Below, one piece after another: positions 47,353 through 55,898 of a stretch of DNA of 64,000 nt (positions within the stretch are counted from its first letter, which is position 1; each line of letters opens with the position of its first letter). The notes below the pieces were generated by a model, which saw only the letters and a program-made list of their open reading frames with translations, searched no databases and was not told the origin of the DNA. The stretch is from Carboxylicivirga litoralis. GTDB taxonomy: Bacteria; Bacteroidota; Bacteroidia; Bacteroidales; Marinilabiliaceae. The translations under genes and the position numbers were made by a program. The stretch covers positions 62,001-126,000 of the forward strand of contig NZ_JAFMVC010000007.1 in assembly GCF_025499605.1 (NCBI RefSeq), in the 5' to 3' direction.

Positions 47353-47976
47353 TTAGAAGCGGTTATATGGATTACGCGGGTGCATCAATGGCGTGAAACC
47401 AGGTGATGGATTATAGAAAGTCGGATATTTACTCACTCCAAAAGAGACTTCTGCACTAAAGTTATCGGAGAATTTATAGCCGACATAAGTTGATGCTCCA
47501 TAATTACTCAGACCCTTAAATTGAGAGTTCTCATTTTCAGGCATTGTTGTATCCAGAAAAACAGCCGCGCCTGCATACCACTTGTCATTTATTAAGTAAG
47601 TGCCTTGGGCATAAACGCCAAACTGCAACATTGATTCGTCCAGCGTTAGCTTGGTAGCATCAACTACTCCCCACACAGGCACGTTATAGTAATTAGTGCG
47701 ACTCACATAAGGCAACACATCTACCTGAAACTTTTTTAATGGCATTAAGGACCATTGCGGTGCCAGGTAAGTATTAAAACCATACATATTCCCAAAATCG
47801 GAAAAAGCACTCACTCCAACATTCATACTAAAGTCAGCTATTGGTAAGGTATCTGAAATAGATGAGAGGTCACTTTTCAACATATCAGCATTTAAGCCAC
47901 CAAACTCACTTGTCTCTTGTCCAATTGTGTGAATATTCAAGCCCAATAAAAGCAGTATCACTAACCTTAGTCGCAT
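47353..47976 (-). CDS. Hypothetical outer-membrane beta-barrel protein
   Basis: 207 residues from the ATG at 47976 (MRLRLVILLLLGLN); ten upstream codons were dropped because the signal peptide starts here. The mature part alternates aromatic and polar residues (FSMNVGVSAFSDFGNMYGF, STYVGYKFSDNFSAEVSFG) as in small barrels. The end is the unusual RNPYNRF. No family recognised. It lies upstream of the adenylate kinase gene on the same strand, 231 bp away with a repeat tract between. Confidence 0.6.
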   Translation of the reverse strand: MRLRLVILLLLGLNIHTIGQETSEFGGLNADMLKSDLSSISDTLPIADFSMNVGVSAFSDFGNMYGFNTYLAPQWSLMPLKKFQVDVLPYVSRTNYYNVPVWGVVDATKLTLDESMLQFGVYAQGTYLINDKWYAGAAVFLDTTMPENENSQFKGLSNYGASTYVGYKFSDNFSAEVSFGVSKYPTFYNPSPGFTPLMHPRNPYNRF

Positions 47977-48261
47977 ATTCTGTTTTTTTGCCCGATAAAC
48001 ATACAAAAATCACACCATAGCTCCGTACTTTTTCAACAAACAGACTTATAAAATCGATAATAAACCAAACCACACATTACTACTATTACTCACGCTACCC
48101 CATTCATTTTATTTTTTTAAGGTCTTTTTTTCACTTTTCTATACCAAAACCCCATCCTCATGCTTTAAAACATATCCATTTTTCGAATTTAATGACTTTC
48201 ATCATCCATTTACTATTTTTCTCTATGCATCTTGCAATTGTCAAAAATTTAAGAAACAACC

Positions 48262-49758
48262 ATGAACTTATCTGTTACTTTAAATCCCAATCCATTGGTG
48301 AAATATTTGCAGAAACCAGCATCTGATTTCACAAAAGAGGATATCATTAAATATATGGAAGCCAACGAAATCAGAATGCTTAATTTCAGATACGTTGCTG
48401 AAGATGGCCGCTTAAAAAGCCTAAACTTTGTTGCTTCCAGCCTTGAACATTTAGATGCTATTTTATCAGCAGGCGAACGTGTTGATGGCTCCAGCTTGTT
48501 TTCTTTTATGGAAGCAGGAAGCAGCGATTTGTATGTTGTCCCTCGCTACAGAACAGCATTCTTAAATCCTTTCTCGGAAGTGCCTTCTTTGGAAATCCTT
48601 TGCTCCTTCTACGATCACAAAGGGCAGGCATTGGAATCGGCTCCTGAAAACATCTTACGAAAAGCACACAAGCACTTTATGTCATCAACAGGCAAGAGTA
48701 TGAAGTTTTTAGGTGAATTGGAGTACTATGTTAATAGCGAGCGCTCAAGTAATTTCCCGGCATCTGACCAAAAAGGTTACCACGAATCAGAGCCCTTTGC
48801 CAAATTTGAAGCCATGCGCAAAGAAGCACTAAAGTTAATTGCGCAGTGCGGTGGTCAAATAAAATACGGTCACGCTGAAGTTGGCACTTTTACAGCCGGT
48901 AACGAAGCTTACGAGCAGCACGAGATAGAATTTTTACCAACCGACCCAGAGTTTGCTGCTGATCAAATGCTAATTGCCAAATGGGTATTGCGCATGTTAG
49001 CAGAAAAGCTGAATGTTGAAATCAGTTTTGCTCCTAAAATCACTGTTGGAAAAGCTGGTAGTGGTCTTCACTTCCACATGTTAGTCGAGAAAGATGGCAA
49101 AAATATAATGCTGGGCGATAATGGACTAAGCGACACTGCTAAGAAAGTGGTTGCCGGCATACTAGATATGGCAGATGCCTTAACTGCCTTTGGAAATACC
49201 ATTCCTACTTCATACCTACGCCTTGTACCTCATCAGGAAGCTCCGACCAATATTTGCTGGGGCGACCGCAACCGTTCGGCTTTGGTTCGCGTACCTCTTG
49301 GCTGGACTGGTGGTGTTGAAAACATGATTTTTGATGCTAACCCTGGCATTAACATTACGCCTGCACCAACCGACAGCAAGCAGACTGTTGAGTTCCGCGC
49401 TCCAGATGGTTCTGCCAATATTCATTTAACCATTGCCGGATTAATAACAGCAGCTGAGCATGGTATTAACATGCCTGATGCATTAGATAGAGCTGAAAAG
49501 CTATATGTAAATGGCAATATCTTTCATCAAATGCCGGAAGGTGGACTAGAGCAATTACCAACATCTTGCTACGAATCGGCTGAGCGACTAGAGAGCAAAC
49601 GTGAACTATTCGAAAACAATGGCATTTTCCCTGAGCGTGTTATCAACCATACCATTGAAAAACTAAAAGGTTTTGAAGATAAAAACCTCAGCGAACGCCT
49701 GTATGGCAAAAATGATGAAATTAGGGAATTGGTATTAAAATACATTCATTGTCAATAA
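48262..49758 (+). CDS. glnA: Glutamine synthetase, type I
   Basis: 498 residues. Visible motifs: DGSSL with MEAGSSDLYVVP in the beta-grasp region, the metal-binding GELEYYV and HEIEFLPTDP, GSGLHFHML, and RVPLGWTGG and EFRAPDGSAN near the catalytic core. Makes glutamine from glutamate, ammonia and ATP. The NLYDLP adenylylation motif is not seen, so control by adenylylation is unlikely. It is a GSI-type enzyme and not the 700-residue GSIII also common in this phylum. Monocistronic. Confidence 0.92.
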   Translation: MNLSVTLNPNPLVKYLQKPASDFTKEDIIKYMEANEIRMLNFRYVAEDGRLKSLNFVASSLEHLDAILSAGERVDGSSLFSFMEAGSSDLYVVPRYRTAFLNPFSEVPSLEILCSFYDHKGQALESAPENILRKAHKHFMSSTGKSMKFLGELEYYVNSERSSNFPASDQKGYHESEPFAKFEAMRKEALKLIAQCGGQIKYGHAEVGTFTAGNEAYEQHEIEFLPTDPEFAADQMLIAKWVLRMLAEKLNVEISFAPKITVGKAGSGLHFHMLVEKDGKNIMLGDNGLSDTAKKVVAGILDMADALTAFGNTIPTSYLRLVPHQEAPTNICWGDRNRSALVRVPLGWTGGVENMIFDANPGINITPAPTDSKQTVEFRAPDGSANIHLTIAGLITAAEHGINMPDALDRAEKLYVNGNIFHQMPEGGLEQLPTSCYESAERLESKRELFENNGIFPERVINHTIEKLKGFEDKNLSERLYGKNDEIRELVLKYIHCQ

Positions 49759-49830
49759 ACCAAAATCTGTATACTTTCCACATTGCTTCGCAATGTTATT
49801 ACTTAGTATTTGCACAACTAAACCTGTTGA

Positions 49831-49855
49831 GGGCTGGGATATAATTGTCCAGCCC
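49831..49855 (+). terminator. Terminator-like hairpin after glutamine synthetase
   Basis: Arms GGGCTGG and CCAGCCC around an 11-nt loop, followed by TTTGCATTT. The rest of the 320-bp gap (49759-50078) holds no gene and only the promoter candidate at its end. Confidence 0.6.
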
Positions 49856-50025
49856 TTTGCATTTAATAGTTAACTGAATAATTCCTAATATTACCCCTCC
49901 CCTTTCCTGCTTCAAGGTACTCCCCCTTGAAAAAGGCGAAGAAGAATTCACAGCTTGTAAAATATACTTTGCCTTTAAAACACGGAAATCTATAGTTTAC
50001 TCCTTCATCCAAATACAACAAACTC

Positions 50026-50055
50026 TTAAACTAATTCGAAAATACACTATCTTTG
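50026..50055 (+). promoter_or_regulatory. Candidate promoter of the YhcH-type gene
   Basis: TTA (50026-50028), 19-nt spacer and TATCTTTG (50048-50055), 23 nt before the ATG. Confidence 0.45.
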
Positions 50056-50078
50056 GTAACAACCTTAAAATAATTATA

Positions 50079-50552
50079 ATGGCAATAACTGGCACATTAG
50101 CAACTCTATACAAACAGAGCTCTGAGCATTTTCAAAAAGCACTTAACTACCTTAACAACACCAATCTTGAGGAAATTTTTAAAGAAGTAAGCATCAATAA
50201 ACCTCTTGAGGTAGAAATTGATGGCCGACAGGTTTTTGCTATCTTCCAAACCTATGAAACCAAGGCTATCTCAGAAGCTAAGATGGAAGGCCACAAGAAG
50301 TACATTGACATTCAATACATCCACAAAGGCGTTGAGCAAATATTGGTGGCTCCTACAAGCAGAATGGTGAAAGAAGGTGACTATGACTCAGACAAAGACC
50401 TGCATTTTTCAAAAGTAGCCGACTACTCCAATTTTCGATTAACTGCAGGAATGGGTTGTATTTTATACCCCGAAGACCTTCATGCTCCTTGCATCAGCAT
50501 TGATGCACCATCGGTTGTTGAGAAGATTGTGATTAAAGTAGCTGTATTGTAA
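50079..50552 (+). CDS. YhcH/YjgK/YiaL family protein (DUF386, EbgC-like)
   Basis: 157 residues of cupin-like fold. FQTYETKAISEAKMEGHKKYIDIQYIHKG and the C-terminal FRLTAGMGCILYPEDLHAPC match the family, with His and Glu residues likely to bind a metal. Members include YhcH of the sialic-acid regulon and the EbgC beta subunit, proposed to act on sugar anomers or as accessory subunits. No sugar genes adjoin it, so its partner is unknown. Confidence 0.82.
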   Translation: MAITGTLATLYKQSSEHFQKALNYLNNTNLEEIFKEVSINKPLEVEIDGRQVFAIFQTYETKAISEAKMEGHKKYIDIQYIHKGVEQILVAPTSRMVKEGDYDSDKDLHFSKVADYSNFRLTAGMGCILYPEDLHAPCISIDAPSVVEKIVIKVAVL

Positions 50553-50557
50553 AACAA

Positions 50558-50586
50558 ATCCGGCAGTCACAATTGTACCGCCGGAT
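50558..50586. terminator. Possible terminator between convergent genes
   Basis: Arms ATCCGGC and GCCGGAT around a 15-nt loop in the 63-bp gap between the YhcH-type and DUF3570 genes. T-runs are weak on both sides. Confidence 0.4.
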
Positions 50587-50615
50587 GAATTCTATTTGTA
50601 ACATACCGTTTCATT

Positions 50616-51935
50616 TTACTTATCGATAACGATACTTAATCCTCCCGTTATTATCAAGGCATCCAGTCCGGTGCTCCTATCATATTTATTACAGGTTAAA
50701 TCAATACTTTTAACGTGCCAACTACCAATGTGCATCTTCGTAAAAACATCGGTATAAGTAACACCAAATCCATATTGATCGGCAGTATAATTAGACATAT
50801 CGTAATCGGAAGTATAGTACCTATCCGTTGATAAATGCTGGTTATATGGAGCAAAATAATCAATAGCCGATTGATCGTAATAGCGATACATTGGGTATAA
50901 AGTGAACTTGGGACTTACCTTTATCGGCAACTCTACATTAAAAGTATTCGAATTAACACCCCAGTCGTCATAATAGTAACGATAAAAAGTACGCAACACA
51001 AAAACTTCATTGATGTAGTAATTTAGTCGTCCACCAATGGCCAGCTTCAAACGCGTGTCTGGCAAGCGCTCAATATCATCAGCCAGGTGAAAGTTATCGA
51101 TATACGACGCATCAAAATCACTAAAATAAACCCGTTGAAACGGTGTTGACAGCAGACCACTCTGCTGTACCAAATCTATTGCAATGGAGCCTTGCAGTCG
51201 CTTACTTAGTATTTGTGAAAAATTTAAGCCCACAGCATAAGAGTTACGAGCCGTTTCATCCAACTCGTTAAACTGAGGTGAATAGTTCTCATTACCTGTT
51301 ATCTCGTTTTCGGTAAATAAAGGATCTTCCAAGCCCAAACCACCATCTTTAAACGGACGTAATTCCGATGGATACAACTCATCCCATTTATCAAGAAAAA
51401 CATTCCCTTTTACGGTTAATTCTGTATTTTTCTCATTAAACAACATTGTATAACTGGCTCCAAAGCCAAAAGAAAAATAATCGTACTCTGAGGCCAAAGA
51501 CAGGTTCGCTGTCCAAATACGGTTTCGGTCATCGGAACTATGAGAATATGTCGTTCCTATCCCCTTCCAAACATCACTTCCCGAAGCACCAGAAGCCTGC
51601 ACAAATGGGTCGGCCGGACGACTTGAAAAAGGATCGATATTTCCTGAAGATGCTGACGTATAAGCCGAGATGCCCGCATTAATAGTTAAAACATCGTCTT
51701 CATTGAGAGGTATAGCAATCACAACGGTTGCTGTTTCATTTATCAACTCCTCCGTTCCCCTGCCTCCTGTTACTGCAGCATTATCACCATCCTGAGTATA
51801 ATAACTTCCTACAAAATCAATTTCCGTCTGTTCCAACACCCTTTTCTTATAAACCTTAGTTGAATCAGTTTGCTGGGCAATCGACATTCCAGCAATAGAA
51901 AAACACAATAAAATTAATACGATATATCTAATCAT
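50616..51935 (-). CDS. DUF3570 outer-membrane beta-barrel protein
   Basis: 439 residues. Signal peptide to about 20 (MSIAQ), then long aromatic beta strands ending ...GLSIVIDK. Matches the DUF3570 pattern: VGSYYTQDGDNAAVTGGRGTEEL near the mature N-terminus and RTFYRYYYDDWGVNSN near residue 310. It ends a four-gene minus-strand set with DUF4266, ApbE and a thioredoxin, a pairing seen in many Gram-negatives. It probably forms an outer-membrane channel or scaffold for an extracytoplasmic redox process. An SGAS tetrapeptide near residue 99 resembles flavinylation sites but lacks the usual Asp spacing. Confidence 0.78.
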   Translation of the reverse strand: MIRYIVLILLCFSIAGMSIAQQTDSTKVYKKRVLEQTEIDFVGSYYTQDGDNAAVTGGRGTEELINETATVVIAIPLNEDDVLTINAGISAYTSASSGNIDPFSSRPADPFVQASGASGSDVWKGIGTTYSHSSDDRNRIWTANLSLASEYDYFSFGFGASYTMLFNEKNTELTVKGNVFLDKWDELYPSELRPFKDGGLGLEDPLFTENEITGNENYSPQFNELDETARNSYAVGLNFSQILSKRLQGSIAIDLVQQSGLLSTPFQRVYFSDFDASYIDNFHLADDIERLPDTRLKLAIGGRLNYYINEVFVLRTFYRYYYDDWGVNSNTFNVELPIKVSPKFTLYPMYRYYDQSAIDYFAPYNQHLSTDRYYTSDYDMSNYTADQYGFGVTYTDVFTKMHIGSWHVKSIDLTCNKYDRSTGLDALIITGGLSIVIDK

Positions 51936-51956
51936 TTCTTCCTTCTTACTTTACTA

Positions 51957-52175
51957 TTAATTACATCCGCAACCACCACCAGTCTTGCCTCCATTGGCTC
52001 CGGCTGCAGCTTCCCTGTAGGCATGGAAGGTTTTAATGTTTTGACGCGCTTTCTTATCAGCCAAAGCCATGTCAGGATCATTAAGGTTAACTTGCTCATA
52101 ACCTTTTACAGCCACACAAGAACCAAGCGAAGCTATGGTTATTATGCCAATACACATCACTATTATTTTCTTCAT
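51957..52175 (-). CDS. DUF4266 small lipoprotein with C-terminal GGGCGCN motif
   Basis: 72 residues from the ATG at 52175 (three upstream codons dropped). Lipobox Cys at about 20 (LGSCVAV), then Y-E-Q-V-N-L-N-D-P-D-M, a helical linker, a Gly/Ala stretch and the terminal GGGCGCN. The two C-terminal cysteines are spaced C-G-C and could bind a metal, form a disulfide for the operon's thioredoxin, or be modified. Always found near DUF3570 and ApbE in the cases I know; the function is not established. Confidence 0.8.
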   Translation of the reverse strand: MKKIIVMCIGIITIASLGSCVAVKGYEQVNLNDPDMALADKKARQNIKTFHAYREAAAGANGGKTGGGCGCN

Positions 52176-52191
52176 CTCTATCACTATTAGA

Positions 52192-53184
52192 TTACTGCTT
52201 ATTCATATTTTCAATTAAGATATTATCTGATTGATGCACCAATCCTTTATCATCAACAATAATACAATCTACTTTCGGCAACTGGTTAATCATATCAATA
52301 CCAGCCTCTATACCCATCACAAAAAGTGATGTAGCTAAAGCATCGGCCAGCTCGGCGGATGGCGCAAAAACCGTAGCGCTAACAATACCTTTGGAAGGGT
52401 AGCCTGTTCGTGGATCAATAATATGAGAGTAGCGTTCGCCACCAAACTCAACATACTTTTCATAATCGCCCGAGGTAACAACGGCTCCGTCTTTTATGGG
52501 CAACAGGGCAAATGTTTTATGCTTATCCATTGGATTAACAATCGCCACCTTCCATTCCTGCCCATCAGGTTGTTGGCCCCAACTATTCATATCGCCCGAA
52601 GCATTAATTATACCTGCCTGAACACCCTTTGACATGAGGAGTGCCTTTGCCTTATCGGCGGCATAACCTTTCCCTATAGCTCCAAAACCTATCTTCATTC
52701 CCTTCTTTGCCAGATAGACAGTATGCTTTTGTGCATCCAACACAATATTTTGAAACCCAACTTTTGCAACCGAGGCTTTTACATCAGCATCAGATGGCAT
52801 GTTTGTCATGCTTCCATCAAACTTCCAGATACGATCCATGGATGCATAGGATATATCAAATGCCCCATCAGTCAGAGCTGATAAACGGACTGCACGCTGA
52901 ATTAACTCAAACAACTCAGCTTCAACAATAACCGCTTCAACACCTGCCTTTTCATTAATCAGTGACGTTTGCGAATGCTCATCCCACGATGATATCAGTC
53001 CTTCGATACGTTTAATTTCATCGATGGCCAACTGTATATAAGCACTTCCCTCTTCTTCGGTATTGGCAACCACGGTAATGTCAAATCGACTACCCATCAA
53101 AAGCAGGGTTCGCTTATAAGGCTTTTGGGCCAAAGCTCCAATTGACAGGAAGCTTAAAAAAATAAATAACAGTTGTTTGTTCAC
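52192..53184 (-). CDS. apbE: FAD:protein FMN transferase (ApbE)
   Basis: 330 residues with a signal peptide (to about 19), so periplasmic. Family motifs: MGSRFDITV near the mature start, GAFDISYAS, GFGAIGKGYAADKA, INASGDMNSWG and YSHIIDPRTGYP. Transfers FMN from FAD to a Thr/Ser of target proteins. Its start overlaps the thioredoxin gene stop by four bases. Possible targets in this window are RnfD (Thr160) and RnfG (Thr172); the operon neighbours suggest an additional local target. Confidence 0.93.
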   Translation of the reverse strand: MNKQLLFIFLSFLSIGALAQKPYKRTLLLMGSRFDITVVANTEEEGSAYIQLAIDEIKRIEGLISSWDEHSQTSLINEKAGVEAVIVEAELFELIQRAVRLSALTDGAFDISYASMDRIWKFDGSMTNMPSDADVKASVAKVGFQNIVLDAQKHTVYLAKKGMKIGFGAIGKGYAADKAKALLMSKGVQAGIINASGDMNSWGQQPDGQEWKVAIVNPMDKHKTFALLPIKDGAVVTSGDYEKYVEFGGERYSHIIDPRTGYPSKGIVSATVFAPSAELADALATSLFVMGIEAGIDMINQLPKVDCIIVDDKGLVHQSDNILIENMNKQ

Positions 53185-53618
53185 TTTATAATACCCTCAA
53201 TCTTTTTAATATAATTGGCTACGCTTACATTTTCATAACCTAACTTACCTAACACTTTTCCGGTGCTATCCATAACAACTACTAAGGGGAAATAGCCCTC
53301 GGTATTATATTTTTCAGCCAGCTTTCGATTATGAGCTTCTTGTTCATTACTAAGTTTATTCTTTTTGCGTCGCGGAAAGTCAGCCTTTAGCATTACCAAA
53401 TGTTTTTGTGCATAAGTCTTGAATTCATCTGTATCAAAGATTTCTCTTTCAAGCTTCATACAAGGTGCACACCAGTCCGAGCCTTGAAATACCAAAACAA
53501 TTGCTTGTTGCTTTTCTCCAGCCAGCTGCTGTGCCGTAGCAAAGTCTGTTTGCCAATTTTGCGATGCCAGATGCTGTACAAGCATCAACATGCCTAATAA
53601 TGGAATTATCTTTTTCAT
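53181..53618 (-). CDS. Exported thioredoxin-like protein
   Basis: 145 residues with a signal peptide (to about 20, HLASQ). The active site is Cys50-Ala-Pro-Cys53 in FQGSDWCAPCMKLE, of the thioredoxin_7/DUF255-like type, with the cis-Pro region YFPLVVVMD. A periplasmic disulfide oxidoreductase. First gene of the thioredoxin-ApbE-DUF4266-DUF3570 operon; the C-G-C tail of the DUF4266 lipoprotein is an obvious candidate substrate (inference). Confidence 0.85.
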   Translation of the reverse strand: MKKIIPLLGMLMLVQHLASQNWQTDFATAQQLAGEKQQAIVLVFQGSDWCAPCMKLEREIFDTDEFKTYAQKHLVMLKADFPRRKKNKLSNEQEAHNRKLAEKYNTEGYFPLVVVMDSTGKVLGKLGYENVSVANYIKKIEGIIK

Positions 53619-54090
53619 TTATACAAAAATCATTAACATCAATACTACAGTTTTTATAACTTCTAATAGTCAACAACAATATACCCCCATTAAATACAGT
53701 TGAGAAAGTTATTGTTTATAACAGCTATATTCTTTAAAAGTTGTCCCACTTTTCATTCTTTAGAAAACGATTATATTAATCTAAATAGTACCAATTGATT
53801 ATTTAAGAAAATAAAACATCATTAACCACACATAAAACAAGCAAAAGAGGGAATGAATGAAATACGATAATTGGCTTATTTTCCAACCTAAGCATCGAAT
53901 GAACAATACAAAAAAACCCGAAAGCAGCAGATAAAGCTTCCGGGTCAATATTATCAGTCGTAAGTATGATTAGCGATAATCGTCCTACTTATTAATGCAA
54001 ACCGATAGTCTTTCAAGGGGTTATAACTACAAAGAAACCACTACCATTCACGACAACAAATAACTTTCATCACTGCTGACTAGTCCGGAT
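53619..54090. other. Intergenic region with a minus-strand terminator
   Basis: 472 bp without a gene. The part next to 53619 must hold the promoter of the thioredoxin-apbE operon; a minus-strand GATTTTTG (53624-53631) is a near match to the -7 element. The part from 53946 to 54090 is the 3' untranslated region of the flavoprotein gene, ending in the hairpin at 53916-53945. Nothing else recognised. Confidence 0.4.
53916..53945 (-). terminator. Terminator of the iron-sulfur flavoprotein gene
   Basis: Arms ACCCGAAAGC and GCTTCCGGGT pair with one mismatch around 10 nt; on the minus strand the stem is followed by a run of seven T. It lies 145 bp beyond the stop of the gene at 54091. Confidence 0.75.
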
Positions 54091-54726
54091 TTACCTCACA
54101 AAATTAGTATACACCTTCTCTTCCTGCGCAGGAGCTTCCACGCTACCTATCCCTGCTTCAATAAGTTGAAGAAGATAGGCCATATTTCTGCCCAATACAC
54201 GCATAATCTGCACTCCTTCTTCATCTTGCATCACCTCGCCGGGTGCCGCACCATGTATCACATTCCAATAATTAGAGGTTGGGATAAACATTTCAGCGTA
54301 GTTCAAAAAGTTATTCATCTCATTGAAGGTAGGCAAACCACCCGAACGGCGCACCGCAGCTATACTAGCCCCAACCTTATGGCGGAACAGGTTACCATTG
54401 GAGCCAGACACATAAAAAGCCCGGTCGAGAAATGCCTTGATATTAGCACTTAAAGCCGCATAATGCACCGGCGAACCAAAGATCACACCATCAGCTTTTT
54501 TCATCAACTGAATCCAGTCATTAACACCATCCGTTTTAATAATGCATCGCTCATCTTTGTTCTCACGGCATTTTCCGCAAGCGAGGCAACCTTTAATGCC
54601 CTTATTGCCCAAGTGAACAATCTCCACTTCAATACCTTGTTTCTCCAACTGCTCACATACGATTTTCAAGGCATGGTAAGTATTGCCTTCCTTTTTAGGA
54701 CTTCCGTTAAACGCAACTACTTTCAT
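54091..54726 (-). CDS. Flavodoxin-fold NAD(P)H-dependent reductase, iron-sulfur flavoprotein type
   Basis: 211 residues. FNGSPKKEGNTYHAL at 6-20 is the FMN phosphate loop; Cys47, Cys50, Cys53 and Cys61 (CLACGKCRENKDERC) form the compact cluster motif of iron-sulfur flavoproteins, and GVIFGSPVHYAALSANIKAFLDR is the second FMN-binding segment. Cytoplasmic oxidoreductase, often in anaerobes, with a role in electron transfer or oxygen/peroxide detoxification in archaeal relatives. The physiological partner is unknown. Monocistronic. Confidence 0.85.
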   Translation of the reverse strand: MKVVAFNGSPKKEGNTYHALKIVCEQLEKQGIEVEIVHLGNKGIKGCLACGKCRENKDERCIIKTDGVNDWIQLMKKADGVIFGSPVHYAALSANIKAFLDRAFYVSGSNGNLFRHKVGASIAAVRRSGGLPTFNEMNNFLNYAEMFIPTSNYWNVIHGAAPGEVMQDEEGVQIMRVLGRNMAYLLQLIEAGIGSVEAPAQEEKVYTNFVR

Positions 54727-54829
54727 AGGTCGATGATTTTATATTTGGTCAGAGCACATGCTCATTACAAAAATAAAAATATTAAGCCAACGAGTGTTAA
54801 CTACTTTTCCCTGACCTGGTATCTGATGT

Positions 54830-54858
54830 TTGATTAATAGCTTAATTCAGTACATTTG
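54830..54858 (+). promoter_or_regulatory. Promoter of the DUF2391 gene predicting a leaderless mRNA
   Basis: TTG (54830-54832), 18-nt spacer and TACATTTG (54851-54858). The ATG starts at 54863, only 4 nt after the -7 element, so transcription would begin at or next to the start codon. Confidence 0.5.
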
Positions 54859-54862
54859 TTAA

Positions 54863-55258
54863 ATGATTAAAAAACTTGACCTGGAAGATTTAAGCCAACT
54901 AATCATTGGCTCATCAGTTCTATCTGTCCCAATTGCTTTTACCGAAGAAGCATGGAATATGAGCAGAACCTTACCAGCTATTAACTTAGTTGTCGTCATC
55001 ATTTTAAGCCTAAGTTTTATTAGCATATATGCTTTTCGCGGCATCTACCAGGGTAAAGTAAAAAACCGAATACGAACCTATATCTTTAGGGTTTTATTTG
55101 ATTATTTCGTTACTTTTTGTGTTGTCATAATTGTATTATTTGCACTCAATAAATTTCCGATACTTTCAGATATGTACATTGCTCTAAAAAGAGTAATAAT
55201 CATCTCATTCCCGGCATCCATGGGTGCGATTGTTGTAGATAGCTTTGATAAAGAATAA
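54863..55258 (+). CDS. DUF2391 family integral membrane protein
   Basis: 131 residues. IGSSVLSVPIAFTEEAWNM near 15-33 is the family signature, followed by three further hydrophobic helices with a charged loop (YQGKVKNRIRTYIFR) between. Members were first noted as a membrane family without a function. It lies 24 bp upstream of a MarR gene on the same strand, so the two probably share an mRNA. Transport or stress sensing is possible but unproven. Confidence 0.75.
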   Translation: MIKKLDLEDLSQLIIGSSVLSVPIAFTEEAWNMSRTLPAINLVVVIILSLSFISIYAFRGIYQGKVKNRIRTYIFRVLFDYFVTFCVVIIVLFALNKFPILSDMYIALKRVIIISFPASMGAIVVDSFDKE

Positions 55259-55282
55259 TAGCGCATTAATAAAGATTAACTA

Positions 55283-55786
55283 ATGGATACACAAGAAATA
55301 TTAATCAAAATCAGAAAGATCGTTCGATCAATAGACATAGAATCTAAGAAAATCCAAAAAGAATATGGTGTTAGCATACCTCAGGTACTTTGCCTTAGCT
55401 ATCTGCGAGAATCACCAAACTATCAAGCTACGCAAGGAGAAATACGCAAATATGTCAATCTCAACTCCAGCACCGTTAGCGGCATTATTAACCGCCTGGA
55501 GAAAAAAGGATATCTGGCCCGATTGCCAAAGGCCGGGGATAAACGTGTTGCAAATATTGTTTTAACTTCAGCTGGTGATGAATTACTAAAAACCATTCCA
55601 CCATTGCTACACGAACAATTATCAGAACGTTTAGATAAATTAGACAGCACTGAATTATCAAAATTAGAAAATGGCCTGGAGTCTTTGGTGGCTCTATTGG
55701 ACATCGAACAAGTAGACGCCTCTCCAATCATCATGTTAAAGATTGATAATGAACAACAAGGAGACTTAGATTCGGAAGTTGAATAA
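55283..55786 (+). CDS. MarR family transcriptional regulator
   Basis: 167 residues with a winged helix: VSIPQVLCLSYLRESPNYQATQGEIRKYVN and NSSTVSGIINRLEKKGYLARLPKAGDKR (split here, family recognition helix and wing). The C-terminal 30 residues are an acidic tail beyond the usual length. It lies 112 bp upstream of ablA, whose promoter carries a GTTCGCATAGAAAC site that recurs before the porin-BCCT genes, making it the best candidate regulator of the osmolyte genes. Confidence 0.85.
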   Translation: MDTQEILIKIRKIVRSIDIESKKIQKEYGVSIPQVLCLSYLRESPNYQATQGEIRKYVNLNSSTVSGIINRLEKKGYLARLPKAGDKRVANIVLTSAGDELLKTIPPLLHEQLSERLDKLDSTELSKLENGLESLVALLDIEQVDASPIIMLKIDNEQQGDLDSEVE

Positions 55787-55801
55787 GTAATCCAGACCTT
55801 A

Positions 55802-55889
55802 TTTTCATAGGAACAATCATGACACACAAGATGCCGTGATTAGGATATTTATTGTATTTTATCTAATTTTGTTCGCATAGAAACAATTT
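55802..55889 (+). promoter_or_regulatory. ablA promoter with candidate MarR operator sites
   Basis: TAATTTTG (55864-55871) fits the -7 element, 27 nt before the ablA ATG. Overlapping its end is GTTCGCATAGAAACAATTT (55871-55889), within a wider dyad of TTGTT/AACAA arms. A related half copy, TTCATAGGAACAAT (55804-55817), lies 67 bp upstream. The same GTTCGCATAGAA word occurs at 62432. Confidence 0.5.
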
Positions 55890-55898
55890 AACGATTAG

